Below, piece after piece: positions 1-8,276 of a DNA stretch of 37,108 nt (within the stretch, counting starts at the first letter, position 1; every line of letters starts with the position of its first letter). The position numbers were made by a program, and so were the translations under genes. The notes beneath the pieces were generated by a model, which ran no database searches, was not told the origin of the DNA, and was given only the letters and a program-made list of their open reading frames with translations. The stretch lies in the NCBI GenBank assembly GCA_031254455.1, contig JAIRUI010000094.1, forward strand, positions 1 through 37,108, given 5' to 3'. The DNA comes from Chitinispirillales bacterium (GTDB lineage Bacteria > Fibrobacterota > Chitinivibrionia > Chitinivibrionales > Chitinivibrionaceae).

Positions 1-247
1 AAACGAAGCGATGATTGTTCTATTATCTTCCTATCCGAGTTTATATTCTCAAAATAACCTACAAGCATCAATTTGAAAAATACTACCGGATCTATACTCT
101 TTTGACCTTCTTGACCGTAGTCAAATCTCGTAAATATGACAAATCAAGAATGTCGTTTAATTGACGATAAAAATTGTTGGATGGAACTCGTTGGGATAAC
201 TGAAAACTTATAAATAGTTTCTCCTCGTATTCTTTTTTCCCTTGCAT
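1..247 (-). pseudogene. IS1182-type transposase, 5' fragment, frameshifted
   Basis: Read on the minus strand, an ATG at 247-245 sits 4 nt after a strong AGGAGGT site (252-258). It opens a frame starting MQGKKEYEEKLFISFQLSQ that meets TAG at codon 52 (92-94). From about position 119 the neighbouring frame continues with YGQEGQKSIDPVVFFK and then LMLVGYFENINSDRKIIEQ, and runs off the left edge. The SIDPVVFFK...LxGYxENIxSDRK pattern is the DUF772-type N-terminal domain of IS1182/IS5-like transposases. The frame change near 119-130 means this copy would not make an intact transposase without frameshifting. Most of the element lies outside the window. The family call is from memory of the motif and the exact family is uncertain. 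Confidence 0.72.
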
Positions 248-348
248 TTATACCTCCTATATATTATTGTTTATAAAAAAATACTAAAAAGAAAGTAGTG
301 AATGCTATCTTTTATAATCCCTCCTCTTTTTAGTTGTGCAACAAACAC

Positions 349-371
349 ATACATGTTTCAAAACTCATTGA
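349..371. repeat. 23-bp inverted repeat, left copy
   Basis: The reverse complement of 349-371 is identical over 23 bp to 3736-3758. Its core is AGTTTTGAAACATG. The copy lies 102 bp upstream of the transposase fragment start and outside the 3' end of the lipoprotein gene. It may be an insertion-sequence end or one arm of an invertible or mobile cassette. Confidence 0.85.
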
Positions 372-412
372 TTATTCATAAGTCATGAGCCAAATTGAAA
401 CGAAACTCTATT

Positions 413-437
413 TCCAAAACCGATAAATTATTTCGGT
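413..437 (-). terminator. Possible terminator of the lipoprotein operon
   Basis: On the minus strand ACCGA and TCGGT (419-437) form a 5-bp stem followed by TTTTGG. The stem overlaps the stop codon of the lipoprotein gene at 428-430. It is short, so this is a weak intrinsic terminator at best. Confidence 0.4.
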
Positions 438-988
438 ACTTTTACATATTCCACATCACCAAACAAATGCATAGTCAATTTGTTTTCTTCTATTATATAA
501 GTAGTAAAAGCATCGGCACTAACTGTATCATCCGATAAAATAGCAATAAAAATAAACAACGGATTAATAGCAATATTAATATCAAAAAGAAGCAAAATTC
601 CAATACCATCAATAATTTCATACACATCATACGGAAATTTCGGAAAAGTTATATAAGTTTCTTTCGCCGTATATTCAAAGTTTCTCGGGTGGTCAGCCGC
701 ATTAATTTTAACTCCTTTATAATCTAAAAACGCATTAACAAATCCCGTTTTTTTATCTGGGTTGAAAGTCCATTCATAATTAAGAGTCGCTTCTCCCAAT
801 AGAAATGGAAGAATTGGTAAATTTTCTGCAATAACAATAGAGTCCAAATCTACAATATAAGAATCTCTCCAAGTCCCAATTAATCTTTTCGCATTTATAT
901 TTAGCTGCTCGTCATTTTTCTTATCATCACAGCAAGAAACAAAAAGCAAAGCTGCTAAAATCGCCAAAACCAAATTTGTTGTTTTCAT
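428..988 (-). CDS. Lipocalin-like lipoprotein, 186 aa
   Basis: A small exported lipoprotein of unknown function. The start at 988 is chosen because GGAGG (999-1003) sits 9 nt upstream and because MKTTNLVLAILAALLFVSC is a complete lipoprotein signal peptide with lipobox FVSC. An in-frame upstream ATG would bury that signal. After the Cys come charged residues (CDDKKNDEQ), then RLIGTWRDSY and a later YEWTFNPDKKTGF. These resemble the opening strands of lipocalin-like lipoprotein domains (LxGTW...TF...G). The gene overlaps the stop of the upstream large gene as ATGA (985-988), so the two are probably translationally coupled and made together. One possibility is that the lipoprotein partners, anchors or neutralises the upstream protein. 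That is inference from arrangement only. Confidence 0.8.
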   Translation of the reverse strand: MKTTNLVLAILAALLFVSCCDDKKNDEQLNINAKRLIGTWRDSYIVDLDSIVIAENLPILPFLLGEATLNYEWTFNPDKKTGFVNAFLDYKGVKINAADHPRNFEYTAKETYITFPKFPYDVYEIIDGIGILLLFDINIAINPLFIFIAILSDDTVSADAFTTYIIEENKLTMHLFGDVEYVKVPK

Positions 989-3522
989 AATAAGAAAGCC
1001 TCCATCCAGCATTGTCTCCATGGAGCATTGGGATTTCCCGGTTCGTAAGAAGAATGGCGAGCCCACATTGAAGTAAGGTACATAGGGTAGGCATCGTTAC
1101 GAGCCGGTATAAAATAACGATTTTTCCAGCGCACCAAATACTCTGTTCTATTACTTACTCTGTTATGAATTTTATAGCCATCTGTTTGTCTGTTTACATA
1201 TTTATCCCAATCATATTTTCCTGTTCTCATTTCCCTTTCAATTTCTAAGCGTGACATTACTGCTAATACAGATGTCTTTATTGCCTCACTTTTTTCATCT
1301 GTTGCAGCAAAATGCAGCTGGTCCAAGTAGAATTGTTCTCCAATAAATACGCCGTTAGAATTTGCTGCAGAGACACTTATGTTAATATTAACAGGTTTGC
1401 TAATCATAAGAGAAGCAAGGCTATCAGGTAAAGTAAACTCTAAATATTTATGAATTAGTCCGTCTTCTCCAACCACCGGCGCTGAACCATCGTGATTGAC
1501 GCTATTTAATTCCCACTGTCCTGCCCAATTCCCATTTACAGATAACTGTACATTTCCGCGATATGTTCCAGTAAGTGGATTTATAGGAGATTTTGGCATA
1601 GAAACCCGTAAATACCCTATCACATTTCTATATTTTGACCCTGTTACAATATCCGTTTGTATTAGTCCGCGTAATGTTGCATATGTCCCACGACTAAAAA
1701 CTATCCCCATTCGATTATTCTCAAATGTTAAATCTGCTGGTGCTGCGTAAAGTTGTTCCCAACATTCCGAATAATTAAACGAAAGCAATCGCATATCCGG
1801 ATAAAAATGCACAATAAGTTCATGTGATATATAATCTTGAACGTTTTCTGATTTATCAATATTGTTATGCCCCATATTAGGCGCCATAGGCTCCGATCCG
1901 TAATTTGTATTAACAATATTTGTTATAATGTCCGTAAGAATTGTAGTATTTGATACTGAGACGCTAAAACCATTATATCCGTCATTTTGTGGAGAAGGAA
2001 GAGTTTGCCGCAAATTGTAAACTCGTTTTACATTGTTCGGAACAGGCTTTATTACATTAGAATGGTTGCCTATACTATCGCACGCATCAACAAGAAATAT
2101 AGCGTCAACAGGTATAGATAATTTATTTAATTCTAATATCGTTTGATAAAGAAGCGCCCCGCCCATACCTTTTCCCATCAGAATCAATTCACGGTTAGAA
2201 TTCATTTTTTGCAATGATTTTTGGATAAATTGTGCAAATCTTTCCGGTTGCGGATGCCATAGCGTATCAGCATCTATCAACCATGGATATGCTATAACTG
2301 AAACAGTATTGCCGCGTTTAAAATCCAGAGCTTTTTTATATACTGCATCGCCAAAGGTCTCGTCTCCGCTATAACATGTTTTGAAATCACTCTCATAAAC
2401 CTCAATAGGATGGAATGGTAAAGCGCTCGTATCTGTTGCCAAGAGTACATTTTGATATACAGTTGTGTCTGCAATGCTAATGATTAATTTTTTATGCTCA
2501 GTATTGATCTCATTTTTTTCTGCGGACTCAAATGCTCGATTTATTCTTACTTCAGGTAAATTATCAATAATAGATATAACATCATTAACCGTTTTACCGT
2601 TTTTCAACGCTTCTGCAATTATATTGAAATGACCCTCTGTATAGTCATCTTTTAATATTGACTTTGCATAAGTAACTAGACGCTCAATTTCTCCAATGTG
2701 GCTGTCAATTAATTTTAATAATTCAAAATCACTAATAAACTTCGATATTTTATCTAAATTTTGAATATCATATCCCAACTTAATTTCCAATCCTTTTGTA
2801 GTAAAATTTGCTGAAAGATAGCGAAGAACTCCTGATTTATTATATTCGTCTATTCTTGCAAGAACAGCATTGACAGGTTCAACAATGCCAATACCAATTT
2901 CTTTATTTTTAGTATCTATCAATGACGATAATACGTTACTAACTTGCGGCGTGATCAATTTTTTATCAACGACTCTATCTAATAATACTTGCGTTAATGG
3001 TGGTATAATTATCCCTGTTAACGTACTTACTGTTAAACTTTCTATAACTAATTTTATAAGTTTTATTTCTCCATAAAACATTACTGTAGATATATCATTA
3101 TCGGATAGATATAAGTCAAAGGCATTATTGTTAATACTGGCATTAATAATACCAGTCACTGTTGTGGTTGCATAACCTTTATTTGCCCAATCCCATACTG
3201 GATAACCTATGCCAAGCCATTTGACAATCCACTTCATCCACAGAAATTTTATATCAATATCGGCTCGCACATTCATTCTTATCTTGATTCCTTGTCCAGG
3301 AACAATACCATCATAACGAAAGTTGCTAATAGTTATCCTTCCGATTCGCACAAGTTCTGCAAGCTTAATTCTACCAATTTTGTTAACCTCATTTTGGATA
3401 TAATCATAGAGAGTATCTTCTGTAAAACCCTTACAAAAAGCTTCTTTAAATATCATAATTAATTCTTTATACTGCACATTGTTCGAAAAATCAAACAAGT
3501 CAGTTAATTTCATAGAGTCCAT
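985..3522 (-). CDS. Large protein with alpha/beta-hydrolase-like region, nucleophile Ser replaced by Gly, 845 aa
   Basis: Unknown function. The start at 3522 is preferred over an earlier in-frame codon because an AAGGGG element lies just upstream of it. No signal peptide is visible. Roughly residues 1-330 match nothing I recognise and contain alternating hydrophobic stretches. Residues about 350-600 look like an alpha/beta-hydrolase: a beta-strand LILMG is followed by the elbow GKGMGG and a helix, where lipases and esterases have GHSMGG. The residue in the nucleophile position is Gly452 (codon GGT, 2167-2169), so classic serine chemistry is not possible. Downstream FLVDACD and NMGHNN could be remnants of the acid and His positions. 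The last ~200 residues are Trp/Tyr-rich and resemble no family I know. The pair with the downstream lipoprotein (ATGA overlap) lies between 23-bp inverted repeats and next to mobile-element and toxin-antitoxin debris, which suggests acquired DNA. Confidence 0.7.
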   Translation of the reverse strand: MDSMKLTDLFDFSNNVQYKELIMIFKEAFCKGFTEDTLYDYIQNEVNKIGRIKLAELVRIGRITISNFRYDGIVPGQGIKIRMNVRADIDIKFLWMKWIVKWLGIGYPVWDWANKGYATTTVTGIINASINNNAFDLYLSDNDISTVMFYGEIKLIKLVIESLTVSTLTGIIIPPLTQVLLDRVVDKKLITPQVSNVLSSLIDTKNKEIGIGIVEPVNAVLARIDEYNKSGVLRYLSANFTTKGLEIKLGYDIQNLDKISKFISDFELLKLIDSHIGEIERLVTYAKSILKDDYTEGHFNIIAEALKNGKTVNDVISIIDNLPEVRINRAFESAEKNEINTEHKKLIISIADTTVYQNVLLATDTSALPFHPIEVYESDFKTCYSGDETFGDAVYKKALDFKRGNTVSVIAYPWLIDADTLWHPQPERFAQFIQKSLQKMNSNRELILMGKGMGGALLYQTILELNKLSIPVDAIFLVDACDSIGNHSNVIKPVPNNVKRVYNLRQTLPSPQNDGYNGFSVSVSNTTILTDIITNIVNTNYGSEPMAPNMGHNNIDKSENVQDYISHELIVHFYPDMRLLSFNYSECWEQLYAAPADLTFENNRMGIVFSRGTYATLRGLIQTDIVTGSKYRNVIGYLRVSMPKSPINPLTGTYRGNVQLSVNGNWAGQWELNSVNHDGSAPVVGEDGLIHKYLEFTLPDSLASLMISKPVNINISVSAANSNGVFIGEQFYLDQLHFAATDEKSEAIKTSVLAVMSRLEIEREMRTGKYDWDKYVNRQTDGYKIHNRVSNRTEYLVRWKNRYFIPARNDAYPMYLTSMWARHSSYEPGNPNAPWRQCWMEAFLL

Positions 3523-3700
3523 AATATTCCCCTTTTCCACTAAAAAAATAATATACATTTACGCATTATAGATGAAGCAAGGTAAATTACTTTATTTTCC
3601 TAAAGTTATGTTCAATACTAATTTTTATTATGCTGATAGGCGCATTCATTGATAAGGTTATAGTGGAAAAATTATAGAAGTTAATCCTGTTCTATGAGAT

Positions 3701-3736
3701 AAGATTAATGGAAAAAAACCGCTTAATCTTGTTTTT
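3701..3736 (+). terminator. Hairpin with T-tract beside the right inverted repeat
   Basis: AAGATTAA (3701-3708) and TTAATCTT (3723-3730) are perfect 8-bp complements with a 14-nt loop, followed by GTTTTT. This has the form of a + strand intrinsic terminator, yet no + strand gene lies upstream of it here. It may be a relic of an element end. Confidence 0.4.
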
Positions 3737-3758
3737 CAATGAGTTTTGAAACATGTAT
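3736..3758. repeat. 23-bp inverted repeat, right copy
   Basis: Perfect inverted match to 349-371. It lies 214 bp upstream of the large-gene start and 34 bp before the antitoxin relic start. Together the two copies bracket 3364 bp that hold exactly one operon. Confidence 0.85.
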
Positions 3759-3792
3759 ATATATCCCTATTTTTATATTACAAGGAGGAAAT

Positions 3793-4041
3793 ATGACGGC
3801 GACAACGGTTTCAAAATTTAGAAAAAACATGTCAAGTTATTTTGAGTAGGCGGTTCGGTTTAATGAACCGGTAATAATAACTGCAAATGGCGGAAATGCC
3901 GTTGTTTTGAGTGAAGAAGATTACAATAGTATGGCGGAAACGCTTTATTTGTCGTCAGTTCCCGGACTGAAAAATAAAATCCTTGACGCGTCAATTGAGC
4001 CGATTTCGGAATGTGTCCCGCTTGACGTGGTTGAGTGGTGA
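3793..4041 (+). pseudogene. YefM/Phd-type antitoxin, interrupted by TAG
   Basis: AAGGAGG (3782-3788) precedes ATG 3793. The frame reads MTATTVSKFRKNMSSYFE, then TAG at 3847-3849, then AVRFNEPVIITANGG and NAVVLSEEDYNSMAETLYL to TGA at 4041. The N-terminal pattern and the VVLSEEDYNSMxETLYL segment are typical of the Phd/YefM antitoxin fold, whose job is to bind and neutralise a YoeB-type RNase and repress its own promoter. The TAG falls where many relatives have Gln or another residue, so a single base change (CAG to TAG) would explain it. Length without the stop is about 82 residues, normal for the family. The toxin relic starts inside its stop codon. Confidence 0.8.
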
Positions 4042-4299
4042 GTTATCAGGCGGTACTCACAAAACAGGCGATAAAGGATATTGCGAAGTTAAAAACGATA
4101 GATAAACCTCTCCGAAAGAGCAAAAATGATACTTGAAAATATGGAAACAAATCCTTATTTTCAGCCTTACAAAAAATTATCGGGTGATTTGAGAGAAAAG
4201 TTTTCTCGCAGATTAAATATTAAACACAGAATTGTCTATGAAATTGACGAAAAAGCCAAAATTGTAAAAATTCTCAATATGTGGTCGCATTATGAATAA
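4038..4299 (+). pseudogene. YoeB/Txe-type mRNA interferase toxin, frameshifted
   Basis: A GTG at 4038 overlaps the antitoxin stop by 4 nt and reads SYQAVLTKQAIKDIAKLK, then loses frame near 4115-4125 and stops at TGA. One base out of register, translation resumes as RAKMILENMETNPYF, LSGDLREKFSRRLNIKHRIV and ends NMWSHYE with TAA at 4299. The order KQAxKDIxKLK, NPY, LSGDL, SRRxNxxHRxVY and the C-terminal WxHYE are hallmarks of YoeB/Txe endoribonucleases. The total length of 262 nt is one more than a multiple of three, consistent with a single-base insertion. With the stop in the antitoxin, the whole module appears dead unless these are sequencing errors. Confidence 0.82.
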
Positions 4300-4335
4300 T
4301 TCCCAAATAAAGATAACAAGAAAATTAAATTTCAT

Positions 4336-4366
4336 AAACAAAAGCGGGCTGTACATCACAGCCCGC
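4336..4366 (-). terminator. Intrinsic terminator of the PilX-like gene
   Basis: GCGGGCTGT (4344-4352) and ACAGCCCGC (4358-4366) form a perfect 9-bp GC-rich stem with a 5-nt loop. On the minus strand it is followed by TTTTGTTT. It lies 26 bp past the stop of the PilX-like gene. Confidence 0.85.
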
Positions 4367-4391
4367 AGAAAACAAATTCGACAAAAGATTC

Positions 4392-6194
4392 TTAAAAACT
4401 CCTGCTCAGCAATTCGGTTCTCGCTTTCGGGTACAGTTCTTTTGGGATTCTCGACAAAAAATATTCTCCTGTGGATTCTCCGCCTCCGCCGACGTTGGAA
4501 ATAAGGCTGTCGTTAACCATTTCTCGTAATGCCGGTTCGTCATATTTTATTGTAATTTTATTATAGGGTCCTCCCTCCATGCGAACTGCTCCCGTTCCTA
4601 CCGAGAATACTCCTCCGCTTATAGTCATATTGGAACCGGACGATGTAATATTTAATTTTTTGCTTCCTAAATTAGCGATCAATCCTCTTATCAGCGTATT
4701 ATGACCGAGTTGTCCTATGTCTGGAGCGCCGTTTTCAACAATAATAAGAGAGATTCCCGTTTCTGCGCTCCTGTAAAACTGAGACGCGATATTACCGTTC
4801 GTTTTTTCATCAATAATTAAAATCATTCTTTCCTTGAAACCGCTTCCCGTGGAACTAAACAGCGTTCCGTCGGAATACGCTTTTATAACCATCCATTTAC
4901 CTTCTAATAATTCTCCGGGATATTCGTTATAAAGTTCGTTCAAGTCGTCTCCGGTGACGCCGTAAATCTTTCCGTTAATTTTATTGGAACTGTTGAAAAT
5001 TTTAATATATGGTTTTATTTTCTCCATGTTAATCTTAATCGCAGGGGGGTCGCTTTCAAATATTTCTAACAATGTGAATAACTCCATCTCCCCCGAAATA
5101 ACAGGTGCAATGGCTGGAGGCGTTCCTGAGAGTTTGTATAACCATTCAATACCGGGAATTCCTGTCCCGTTCCCATAATTTTTACCAGTTACTCCTATAA
5201 TTTTTGAGTTTGGTCCTTGAAACAGCCAATTCCCTTGCACCCCTCCAGCTGTTACGGCGTTTCCGTTCAAAAACGCTCCGCAGTTGTCAATTATTGGGCA
5301 CATAGATCCACTTGTTATAATTGATGATTCTGATGATAACCCTAAACCCTTTTTGAATGTACTCGGATTACTTTCAATAAGTATGCTGGAAGACGATACG
5401 CCGGGCAAAACTCCAAAGTATGCGGGTCCTTGAAATGCCGCACCTCTTAAAATCAGTTCGCCATTTGCTCCTAATCTTTTAAACTCGCCTCTAAAAGTGT
5501 GTCCTGAGTGGTTTATATCCCCGCCGCCTTTCATAAACGTTCCTCCATGCACGTCAAGCACCACGTCTATTTCATCCACTCCGCTTCCCATGTAAAGCGT
5601 CGATACCGGAAGTTCGCTTATTTTTTCCTTGTCTTCAAATCCCAAAAGGGTGTAACATCCGTAATTTCTCGCTCTGGAACCGCTTTTGTCTATCGCTTCG
5701 CTTTCAAACAGTACGGTTATTTTGGAATCCTGTACGTTCATTCCCGGCTTCCAATTCGTTCCGTCCGTTAAAGAACTGACGTCAAAATTAATATTTACGA
5801 TCTTCACTCTAAACCGCATGCCGTCGATATCCAAAAACGAAGAGTCTTTGCTTAAAGCCGGACGCGCTCCCGTAATCCATCTGTATTCCGCGGGAATCGC
5901 GTTCAGTTGCGCATTGTTTTTGTTATAGTTTTGATACCATATATTCAAAACCTTTTCGGCGCGCGTCTTAGCCTCCGGCGTCGTATCGGTGAAAAAATTT
6001 GTAGCCCAGGTAAGCCCCGCCGCCGCCGAGAAGCGCGACGATTCGGAGGAAGAACGAAGCGCGTTGTCCGTAGTTTCGCTTTTTGCCGAATTCAGAACGA
6101 GCGACGAAACCGCTCCGACGCAAACTAACGCCATTAACACATATACCAAAGCGGCGCCTCTGCGGTTTTTTAACGATAGAAAATATTTTTTCAT
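4392..6194 (-). CDS. PilX-like type IV pilus-assembly/prepilin-type protein, 600 aa
   Basis: The N-terminus MKKYFLSLKNRRGAALVYVL is a prepilin-like leader: basic residues, Gly, then a hydrophobic helix (AALVYVLMALVCVGAVSSLVL) with no Glu5. This matches PilX_N proteins such as PilX (RGAALV...). In that family the helix packs into the pilus or pseudopilus and the C-terminal part is displayed outside. Here the display part is very long (about 560 residues, against about 160-200 in ordinary PilX), Gly/Ser/Asn-rich, with repeated short strands (for example GGTFMKGGGDINHSGHTFRG) that suggest a beta-helix or repetitive beta fold. The SD is weak (AGAGAA). The gene stands alone between a strong terminator and a divergent promoter region shared with dxs. 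The substrate or adhesive role is unknown. Confidence 0.68.
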   Translation of the reverse strand: MKKYFLSLKNRRGAALVYVLMALVCVGAVSSLVLNSAKSETTDNALRSSSESSRFSAAAGLTWATNFFTDTTPEAKTRAEKVLNIWYQNYNKNNAQLNAIPAEYRWITGARPALSKDSSFLDIDGMRFRVKIVNINFDVSSLTDGTNWKPGMNVQDSKITVLFESEAIDKSGSRARNYGCYTLLGFEDKEKISELPVSTLYMGSGVDEIDVVLDVHGGTFMKGGGDINHSGHTFRGEFKRLGANGELILRGAAFQGPAYFGVLPGVSSSSILIESNPSTFKKGLGLSSESSIITSGSMCPIIDNCGAFLNGNAVTAGGVQGNWLFQGPNSKIIGVTGKNYGNGTGIPGIEWLYKLSGTPPAIAPVISGEMELFTLLEIFESDPPAIKINMEKIKPYIKIFNSSNKINGKIYGVTGDDLNELYNEYPGELLEGKWMVIKAYSDGTLFSSTGSGFKERMILIIDEKTNGNIASQFYRSAETGISLIIVENGAPDIGQLGHNTLIRGLIANLGSKKLNITSSGSNMTISGGVFSVGTGAVRMEGGPYNKITIKYDEPALREMVNDSLISNVGGGGESTGEYFLSRIPKELYPKARTELLSRSF

Positions 6195-6389
6195 AAAACA
6201 TTCTCTTTTCTCAAAAAAGTTTTAGTATCTCATATACTATTAATTTAAGATTTTTTTTTGAAAAAAACACATTTTTTTAATTGAAAATGCAAACTTGACA
6301 AAAATATCGTGAATATTTTTACAAATTTTCTCAATATTCCGTTGTGAAAAATTATTTTTGAGTTCGCATTGAAATTTTAGGAAATAAAT
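6195..6389. promoter_or_regulatory. Divergent control region between the PilX-like gene and dxs
   Basis: This is 195 bp of very AT-rich DNA. TTGACA at 6295-6300 is a perfect -35 for dxs, but the -10 at the right distance (about 6318-6323, TTTACA) is poor. A perfect 8-bp inverted repeat, AAAAATAT-CGTGA-ATATTTTT (6300-6320), lies in the spacer and could be an operator. Nearer the PilX-like start, AGTAT-CTCAT-ATACT (6224-6238) is a second short inverted repeat. Confidence 0.45.
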
Positions 6390-8276
6390 ATGAGTTTGCT
6401 TGAAAACATAAATTCGCCGGACGATTTGAAGAAAATTCCGCTAAGCGGGCTTGCGAATTTGGCGCAGGAAATAAGAGATTTCCTGATAAACAACGTCAGC
6501 AAAACCGGCGGACATATAGGTCCTTCGCTTGGCGTTATAGAATTGACTATCGCACTCCATTACGTATATGATTCGCCGAAAGATAAAATCGTATGGGACG
6601 TAGGGCATCAGGCTTATGCGCACAAACTTTTGACCGGACGAAAAAACAAATTTCACACTCTTCGTCAATACGGAGGAATAAGCGGTTTTCCGCACACGAC
6701 GGAAAGCAGGCACGACGCGGTAACCGCAGGTCACGCTTCGACGTCTATTTCTGCGGCTTTGGGTTTGGCTAAAGCGCGCGATATGGAAAATAAGGACGGC
6801 GAAGTCTTGGCGGTGATAGGCGACGGCTCAATGACCGGCGGGCTTGCGTTTGAAGGGCTTAATAATTTGGGACATTCCAAAACCAGAATGTGCGTAATTT
6901 TGAACGATAACGAAATGGCGATTTCGTCTAACGTAGGCGCGGTTTCAAAGTATTTGACGAAAATAATCACCGATAAAAATTACAACGCCTTGAAAGCGAA
7001 CGTCTGGGAAAAATTAGGCGTTTTGGGCGGGGTCGGCGAGAAAATTCGTTCGGCGTTTCACGTTATAGACACGTCGGCGAAACGGGCTTTTGTTCCGGGC
7101 GGACTTTTTGAAGATTTGGGTTTGCGCTATGTCGGACCTATAGACGGGCATAACATAGAAGAGCTTATATCGGTTTTAAGATATGCGCGCGAGCAAAACA
7201 ACGGGCCGCTTTTGATTCACGTTATAACGCAAAAAGGAAAAGGTTATCTTCATGCGGAAGAAAATAAGGAAAAATTTCACGGACTCGGCGCGTTCGACGT
7301 AAAGACGGGAAATCTTATTTCTTCGGACGGAGATAATTGGTGTAATATTTTTGGGACGGAAATTACCGCTTTGGCGCAAAACGACCCGAAAATAGCGGCT
7401 ATTACCGCCGCTATGCCGGAAGGAACCGGGCTAAACTATTTTGCGCAGAAATTCCCTGAAAGATTTTTTGACGTAGGCATTGCCGAAGGACACGCGGTTT
7501 CGTTTGCGGCCGGTTTGGCGCTTGGCGGAATTAAGCCGGTAGTCGCCATATACTCTACGTTTTTGCAGAGAGCCTACGACCATTTGATTCACGATATCGC
7601 CATAGACAATTTGCATGTCGTTTTTGCCGTCGATAGAGCCGGACTTGTCGGAGCGGACGGACCTACTCATCACGGTGCGTTTGATTTGTCGTATTTACGT
7701 ACGATTCCAAACGCGTCGATTTTGACTCCCGCCACTACGCAGGATTTGAAATTTATGTTAAAATACGCCATATACGATTTGACCGGACCGGTATTTATAC
7801 GTTATCCGCGCGGCAAAGCGTTGAACTTGTGCGTAACCGTAGAAAAATTCGAAGAACTTCAACAGATTTGCGAAGGTAAAAACGTATGCGTATTATCGGC
7901 CGGACATTTTTTGCAGAGCGCTATGGCTTGCGTCGAAATACTTAAAAATAAAAAAATTCAGGCGGCTTTATTTTCGGTAAAGCAAGTAAAACCGCTGTCA
8001 AAAGAAATATATTATGAAATTTTCAAAAAATATGATTATATTGTATTGTGTGAGGAAAATACGCTTGTTGGCGGATATTGTTGCGGCGTTTTGGAAATCG
8101 CACAGCAATTGATTGAAGAAGGCGTACTCAAAAAGTTACCGCAGTTTTTAAGGATAGGTTATCCGGATTGTTTTATAGAGCAGGGGAGTGCGGCTGAATT
8201 GGCAAAAGATTTGGGAATGTCTCCCGAAGCGTCGGCTCAAAAAATTTTAACGTTTATCGCCGGACGAAAATTATGA
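6390..8276 (+). CDS. dxs: 1-deoxy-D-xylulose-5-phosphate synthase
   Basis: A cytoplasmic thiamine-diphosphate enzyme that joins pyruvate and glyceraldehyde-3-phosphate into DXP. This is the first step of the MEP isoprenoid pathway and a precursor for thiamine and pyridoxal phosphate. The 628 residues match the usual length. Visible motifs: VWDVGHQAYAHKLLTGR (the substrate-side His near residue 75), the ThDP/Mg site GDGSMTGG (Asp145) with LNDNEMAIS downstream, GPIDGHN, the cofactor-activating Glu366 in GIAEGHAVSFAAG, DRAGLVGADGPTHHG and YPRGKA. The start at 6390 gives the normal N-terminus (LLENINSPDDLKKI). It leads a forward operon; the next small gene overlaps its stop as ATGA. Confidence 0.97.
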   Translation: MSLLENINSPDDLKKIPLSGLANLAQEIRDFLINNVSKTGGHIGPSLGVIELTIALHYVYDSPKDKIVWDVGHQAYAHKLLTGRKNKFHTLRQYGGISGFPHTTESRHDAVTAGHASTSISAALGLAKARDMENKDGEVLAVIGDGSMTGGLAFEGLNNLGHSKTRMCVILNDNEMAISSNVGAVSKYLTKIITDKNYNALKANVWEKLGVLGGVGEKIRSAFHVIDTSAKRAFVPGGLFEDLGLRYVGPIDGHNIEELISVLRYAREQNNGPLLIHVITQKGKGYLHAEENKEKFHGLGAFDVKTGNLISSDGDNWCNIFGTEITALAQNDPKIAAITAAMPEGTGLNYFAQKFPERFFDVGIAEGHAVSFAAGLALGGIKPVVAIYSTFLQRAYDHLIHDIAIDNLHVVFAVDRAGLVGADGPTHHGAFDLSYLRTIPNASILTPATTQDLKFMLKYAIYDLTGPVFIRYPRGKALNLCVTVEKFEELQQICEGKNVCVLSAGHFLQSAMACVEILKNKKIQAALFSVKQVKPLSKEIYYEIFKKYDYIVLCEENTLVGGYCCGVLEIAQQLIEEGVLKKLPQFLRIGYPDCFIEQGSAAELAKDLGMSPEASAQKILTFIAGRKL

